DNA from: Rotaria macrura
Taxonomy: Eukaryota; Rotifera; Eurotatoria; Philodinida; Philodinidae
DNA length: 64,000 bases
Assembly: GCA_900239685.1 (NCBI GenBank)
Contig: OENT01000584.1
Coordinates: 1-64,000, forward strand
Direction: 5' to 3'
Shown here piece after piece: positions 58,516 to 64,000 of this stretch (position 1 is the stretch's first letter; every line of letters starts with the position of its first letter). A program made the translations under genes and the position numbers. The notes beneath the pieces are model-generated. The model did not search any database, had not been told where the DNA came from, and worked only from the letters and a program-made list of their open reading frames with translations.

Positions 58516-61421
58516 CTACATTTGAATCCAGTGTTTAAAATTAAGGAGCATCTCTATATCCGTTCTACCTTTGCATTAAAGGAATTTTGATAAAATGGAG
58601 ATTTTTTGTGTTAGTGGGGTATCGTTATCGAATAGCATGCATGAATATACATTGACGTTCAAAATGACACAAGGAACCAGAAAAATGATCGTTGAATAAA
58701 AACCATTCATATGACTAACGTTTCAAAACCTCTACGCAAGCATCCGTATATCGTCATATTTAGACAGAGTATGGCCTACTCCGTATAATAATTATGTATA
58801 AACATGAAACGCTTTTTTACGAACTTAGAACTGTTAGTGTTCAGACAAACACTCTAAAATAGAATATTTTCGTACATTTCTTTTAGATCTTCTCATTTGT
58901 AAATTCTATGCCTTCCTTTGCTTTGAAAACAAAAACAAAATAATACGCAGCAAAATATGTATTTCTCCCTTATCCCTGACCATTCTTTAACCCCTCTTTA
59001 TAATTGAGATAAAATATCATAGAAAGGAGAGAAAAAATGTTGGGCGTGCTCGGGTGTAAAAATCATAAATGAGAACGATCTTATGCGATGAAATGGGGTG
59101 TTATGAGAAAAAATAAGTGCCATTTGATATTTTAGCACATAGAGTTCGCAGAAATCTCCCTGTTGCTTGTCATTTATTCATATATGATTGCATGTATCCA
59201 TACGTGACGCAAAGATATACCACCGTAATCCGGAACCGTATAGACCTTTAAAATGGGGTTATTTCTGATAGTAAAAAGACGTTGTGAAGTCTAACTGAGT
59301 TATTACAGGTAATAACCATCAGCTTTCATTTCTGCTGCCACATTTTGTTTGTCTATGGTTATAATTTCTTACTTTCAGTCGCTTAATTAAAACAGAATAA
59401 TATTTGTACTGTGAGAATGCTTATCCGCTCCGTTATTTCATAGTCCGCTTGAATATGATGGATGAACTGATTGTACTACAGGATAGTTAAATCGGACTTG
59501 AAGAAATACATACAGAACGTTTCTCCCACATACTCTATTTTTCAAAATAGAACTTTTTTTCTACTGATTAATTCGATGATGCTTTTTTCACAGACAATAG
59601 TTATTCTTTTAGAAAGTGCCTGTAATCTGAGAGATGATGCTAAGGAACATACTTGATAAATTTATATTTTTTTCGCAGAAATATTTCAAGTTTCGCTCAA
59701 TAGAATTCAGATTTTACTATTAGAAAAAAAACAGTCAGTTTTAGAAACTTTCTACAACAATATATAGGTTTAAGAGTAAATTTATAGCAACATAACTTTT
59801 AACATTTATGTATTGAATTAGAATTGACAGCTTTAGAATTAAAGTTGTAGCTCTAAGCGTGTACATGTAAGAAAATAGATATAAGACAGTCAGAATAATG
59901 ACATCGATGCAGGGGTATAGAGATAACAATACAAGTAAAAGTGTCTAGAAATAAGAGTATATGTGTATGGATATTTTGACAAGGCTAATATACAGCATGA
60001 ATAGAAAGGATATAACAATACATCCATAAGCATAATAGAACATAGACAAAATGGTATCGAAATATCGATACAAATATAAACGCTTATGGGTTAGGATAGA
60101 AGAAATGGACAGATAAAGGCATCTACAGCAAGAACAATATTATACAGAAATAGAATACATTGTAGAAAACTGCATCCTCAAACGACATGCTTGTCTTTTC
60201 TTTTCTGATGACAACAAACGCGTTCCATCGAGTTGAAAGAATACACAGCTAGAGCCTCTAGAGAAAAGATAAGAGATGGGAAACAACATATAAAAGTAGA
60301 TTTTCACGAAATGTTTTTGTGAGTACTCGAAGTAATACTTTTCATGTGGACAGCCAAAGAAACATATTAACTGATTATGAAGATATTTAAATGAAAACAT
60401 GATTTTCGCAGCCTAGTATGAGATTATATTGTGAGTTTTCATGAGTTGTCATTCATTTAGAACAATACGAATGTTAATCATTTTGAATTCAAACACATAC
60501 GACAATTGAAAAGAAAAATACTCTTCAAACAAGTACTTAGCTATTTTAATATCGTTATCGGCTTATAACAATGCTACAATAAATAAGATCTCAATTAAAT
60601 AAAGTATTTGTTCAGTAAATCAAGTCAGTAATGTATGAAGCTATATTTTCTAACAGCTTATTAAGTTCGAAGAAGCTAAATGCGTAAAAATATTCCCTGG
60701 CCCTGATTTAATTTTCGCTGCTTCTCTGTCTCGATGCATTTAACTGGATCCGAATGCATTCCGTTTTTCACTGTTTCTTGCGCTAAGTTCTTTCATTCCA
60801 TCTTGATATTGACTAGATCATAAAATCCGAGAATTAATAATGAATACAAGCATGTTACTTTGCTGCGACTAACAGCGAACATAAAATGAAGAACTCGAAG
60901 TAGTTCTTCGGAGGGCAAGTTTTTTAGTGAAGCTAAATTTATGTAGTACTCTATGAACAAAGGATAACTTGGAATGTGTGATTACCTGTGAAAATTATCC
61001 CTCAAATAGGTTTTTCTACTATCTCGTCGAAAAGATAGGAAGATTATAAGTAACATATACTTCTTTGTGTATTAGTACATATGTTCTACTCATATAGTTA
61101 TCGGATCATTGCCAAAAAGAATGCATCAATAAAGAATTAAAAACTAAAAATCATTATTTAATGCAACACAAATCTTTCGTCATTGTTCTGCATATAAAAA
61201 TGTAAGTATCCATTCGAAAAAGCTTCAAGATACGTGCAATTTTTTTTTTCTACTCCTTGCATCCTTATTGTCTCGTTCTGTTGTTCTTCTTTCCAAGTAT
61301 TTTATAGGCCTATGATTTTTTTTCTTCATTTTATATCAGTGCAATTGAAAAAGATATAGGTCAATTCGTTTCATCGCTATTCTTTACAAAGCCTAACTAC
61401 TCATTTTAACAAATAATAAGC
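58516..61421. other. Gene-free AT-rich stretch
   Basis: Open frames at 59471-59656, 59741-59929 and 60140-60400 are hydrophobic or low-complexity and have no supporting features. A GGGCGTGCTCGGGTGT motif at about 59042 belongs to the dispersed GT-rich class. Confidence 0.4.
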
Positions 61422-61715
61422 ATGGCTTTATCATTACAAACAACATTAATACTTTCATGTGGCACACCAGAAGAAGAATCAGGACCAACTGTCGTTCATA
61501 GTACAGGTGTTGAAGGCTATCGTATTCATCCTGAACTTATTCGAATTCTACAAGAATCATGTTCAAATGAAAAATTATCCGATCATGAAAAAGGTGTTCA
61601 ATGTATTGATGCACCAGCACATGTTATAGAGACATTTGGTAAAGCTGGATTTTCTGTGACAATGTCATCAACAGCAGGTGATCGTAAGATATGGATGTTA
61701 ACGAAAACAAGTTAA
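61422..61715 (+). CDS. GTP cyclohydrolase I feedback regulatory protein (GFRP)-like
   Basis: Single-exon ORF of 97 aa with ATG after AATAAGC and a TAA stop. It follows the GFRP pattern in order: an N-terminal strand, the GPTVV motif (GPTMV in GFRP), HPELIRIL (DPELM..L), then IDAPAHVIETFGKAGF (DxPxxVLDKLExxGF) and a final strand with IWMLTK (LVWCLHK). It is slightly longer than the 84-aa vertebrate protein because of insertions after GPTVV and around SCSNEKLSDHEKG. GFRP binds GTP cyclohydrolase I as a pentamer and mediates feedback inhibition by tetrahydrobiopterin and activation by phenylalanine. No partner gene lies in this window. The family call rests on motif order and overall length; a more distant member with another partner is possible. 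Confidence 0.75.
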   Translation: MALSLQTTLILSCGTPEEESGPTVVHSTGVEGYRIHPELIRILQESCSNEKLSDHEKGVQCIDAPAHVIETFGKAGFSVTMSSTAGDRKIWMLTKTS

Positions 61716-64000
61716 GGTGGTGCTGAAGCAGAAGAATAATAAACAGAAACGTAAATTCGACCATCAAGTATCCATTTCAAACAAAATAAAGACTTGATAA
61801 ATCCTTATTTTATTCTAGCTAGGAACGTAGAAGAAAAAAAACGAACTCTTTTTAAATAAACTATACACAGTGAAGATGAACGCATTATTTTGAGTATGCT
61901 TATGAGTTGTATTCACAACTAAATACTTGCTTAATAAATTATATTCTATTTCTATTATTGATGAAGTAGTTCGCATTCATTAGATGGAAAACTTGAAAAA
62001 TTTTTCGATAAGAAAATGAAAAAAAAACGTAAAAGCTTCTTCAGGGAGAGTTTATTTGTTGAGGTTTTCAGCAAATAGTAAGGGGTGAAGGGTGTACGCA
62101 ATTGACCGTTCTTTATGGTGTTTTTGTTTCTTCACTTTTAATTGATTTCTCCGAACTTAATGGGCGAAGGTTGAAACTGTATGTCGCATGTAGAATAAAA
62201 ATTCAGAAAAATAAACGCAAGTGAATTTCTTTCGAAATAGACATGCTAGAGTGAAATCTATTGTTATAATTTTTTGTTGTCATCAGCGAAGAAAAAAAAT
62301 CTTAAACAAACATTTAACAAATTAACATAAAATTCAAGTTCATATATTTAATCATATCCTAATACAATTAATGACTTCTTCTTCAATATCAGAAGCCCAT
62401 TGGCGAAAAAAATTTTAATAACACGCAGACAAATGCATTTTATTATAAACTATCAGATTTCAAAAAAAAACATAGTGATCACGATAGTCATGTTTAAAAA
62501 TATTTAAAATGCCTTACAAATAGCATTTCAAAAGACTTCAATGCTTGGTCTTCGTACGAATACGAATTTGAAAGTTTTACTCTGTGATGCAAAAAAGGAA
62601 TATGCCAGTATTACTGTATGAAGAGATATAAGATGTGTAAAAACGCTCTCGTATCGAAATGGTTAATGCACAACGAGAAAAATGTATAGATAATATGTCG
62701 ATCCACTACAGCTGGTATACTCGTCATTAGTTTCAGACTTTCCTAATAAATTGTTCTGCATGTCAAGAAAGCGAACCAATACTAAAACTAATGTTATCGA
62801 CGCCAATTGTTGTATTAGACATGAGACATAATGCTCGGTTTCTTCATCACCTCGAATGGATAAAAAGAAGCAGAGAAAAAAACGAAAAAAATCATTCGAA
62901 TTCTTTATTTTTATTTTCGAAATGAAATGTGACTCAATGCCATTTCAGATTTATGTAATACTCAATCTTTTTAAATAGAAGTCACTAAAAATACCAAAAT
63001 CAAACTCAATTTATTCTAATTACATATCAATTGTTTATAATACTATTTTTACGTAAATAAAGTTTTCCGTAATTCGATAAACGAAAAATATCAGAGTAAA
63101 TTGTACGATTTCTCATTATTGCATGCATATTCGTATCATTTGTTTGATATATTCTTTTAATAAATCTAGAATTCCTAACAAATGCTCAAATGGATCTTAT
63201 AAATATGAGAACTCGCCCTGATGCTAATTTTAATGGAAACATTCTCTACGGATCTATTGTTGCCTTTAGCGATTGAAAATTTTAATATGTAAGACCAGTT
63301 GCTTATTTTTCAGTAACTATTTGTTTTTTGGGAACTCACGTATATGTTCGAATACAATAGTGAGTGGAAGTTGAAGAGAGAGATTTTTGCAAGCTCCCCG
63401 TCTCTTCCTCAGTTACAGACAATCATCCTTGAAGACTTTAACAGCCAGAATTATATGATCGTAATATATCACAGATTTATTTGCTATTTAATTCAATGTT
63501 TGCAATAAATAAAATGAAAAAAAAACGAGCGAATAGCAACTATGAACACAAAAAATAGGGTGTCCATCAGAAAACAGGGATACAAAAATATTTTTTTAAT
63601 TATATTTTCTGTATTTTGTACTAGTATTATGGAGCTAAAGAGATGTGACTTTCAAATTTTAGCTCCAGAGGGACAGTGCTAACAATAATTTTTGTTTAAA
63701 AACGCTAATTCTTATTCAAATAAAATTTTGATGGGGAAAATTCAGAAATGAAATGCAGCCTAAAGCACGCATTTTATTTTCTGTAACCTTTTAAAATATT
63801 TGAAAGGAATACTCCTTTAAAATTGGCGCATATAAATCCTTCATTTTCGAATAGGATATGATTTCATGTTTGTCAAGTGGTATCGAATTTTATTTCATAG
63901 TGAAATAATTTTGCTGGCAATACGAATCTAAATATTTACCGAGGCTTTCCTGTGACAAAATTTGATGCTCTACAGAAGAAAAATTTTAAAAAACAAGCTC
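61716..64000. other. Gene-free AT-rich stretch at window end
   Basis: This is the 3' flank of the GFRP-like gene, with AATAAA-like signals soon after the stop (61736-61792). No open frame, repeat or RNA gene can be supported to the end of the window. Confidence 0.4.

Noticed and set aside
1-64000. tRNA, rRNA, spliced-leader or CRISPR features
   Set aside because: No T-loop GTTCRANYC with pairing arms, no rRNA-like segment, no spliced-leader sequence and no regularly spaced repeats were found by eye.

Overview
This is an AT-rich eukaryotic window with small, intron-containing genes scattered through long non-coding stretches. Many introns are short (about 50-80 bp) and have GT..AG ends. Several gene types fit a bdelloid rotifer (Rotaria/Adineta type): a B-box/coiled-coil/NHL protein, bacterial- or plant-like single-domain genes, and abundant small foldback elements. 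That placement is an inference from gene content; no rRNA, tRNA or mitochondrial marker is present to confirm it.

Layout. 1-5.1 kb: no gene, one long-TIR MITE (736-1091). 5.1-6.4 kb: secreted, probably GPI-anchored protein with a bacterial-type DUF2807 domain (minus, two exons). 7.4-8.3 kb: old inverted duplication of a decayed gene. 11.8-13.9 kb: degenerate direct repeats spanning a single N, then a badly decayed zinc-finger-like pseudogene. 15.9-17.5 kb: near-identical ~310-bp inverted repeats around a small two-exon coding region. 17.7-18.0 kb: almost fully self-complementary MITE just upstream of an unknown zinc-ribbon protein gene (18047). 19.7-22.2 kb: B-box/coiled-coil/NHL gene (minus, two exons). 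25.6-26.0 kb: NTF2/SnoaL-like gene with an in-frame intron. 28.8-29.3 kb: Cys-rich coiled-coil protein. 32.4-33.1 kb: class I methyltransferase with an in-frame TGA. 35.7-36.2 kb: GNAT acetyltransferase. 38.7-39.6 kb: histamine-N-methyltransferase-like pseudogene. 41.7-42.0 kb: 67-aa potato-inhibitor-I protease inhibitor. 43.9-51.4 kb: ten-exon membrane aminopeptidase of the M1 family. 55.8-56.4 kb: four-helix membrane protein. 58.2-58.5 kb: orphan terminal exon. 61.4-61.7 kb: GFRP-like protein.

The strongest result is the M1 locus. Phase-consistent splicing of ten exons gives one 1,882-aa type II membrane protein with two tandem M1 domains. Domain 1 keeps GAMEN, HExxH-(18)-E and the catalytic Tyr. 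Domain 2 keeps the fold landmarks but has lost both zinc-binding His, the downstream Glu, the GAMEN motif and the Tyr. It therefore looks like an active enzyme fused to a pseudoenzyme. The other theme is gene decay next to inverted and foldback repeats: four decayed or nonsense-interrupted genes and four inverted-repeat structures lie in 64 kb. No operon-like grouping is visible; genes appear independently transcribed.
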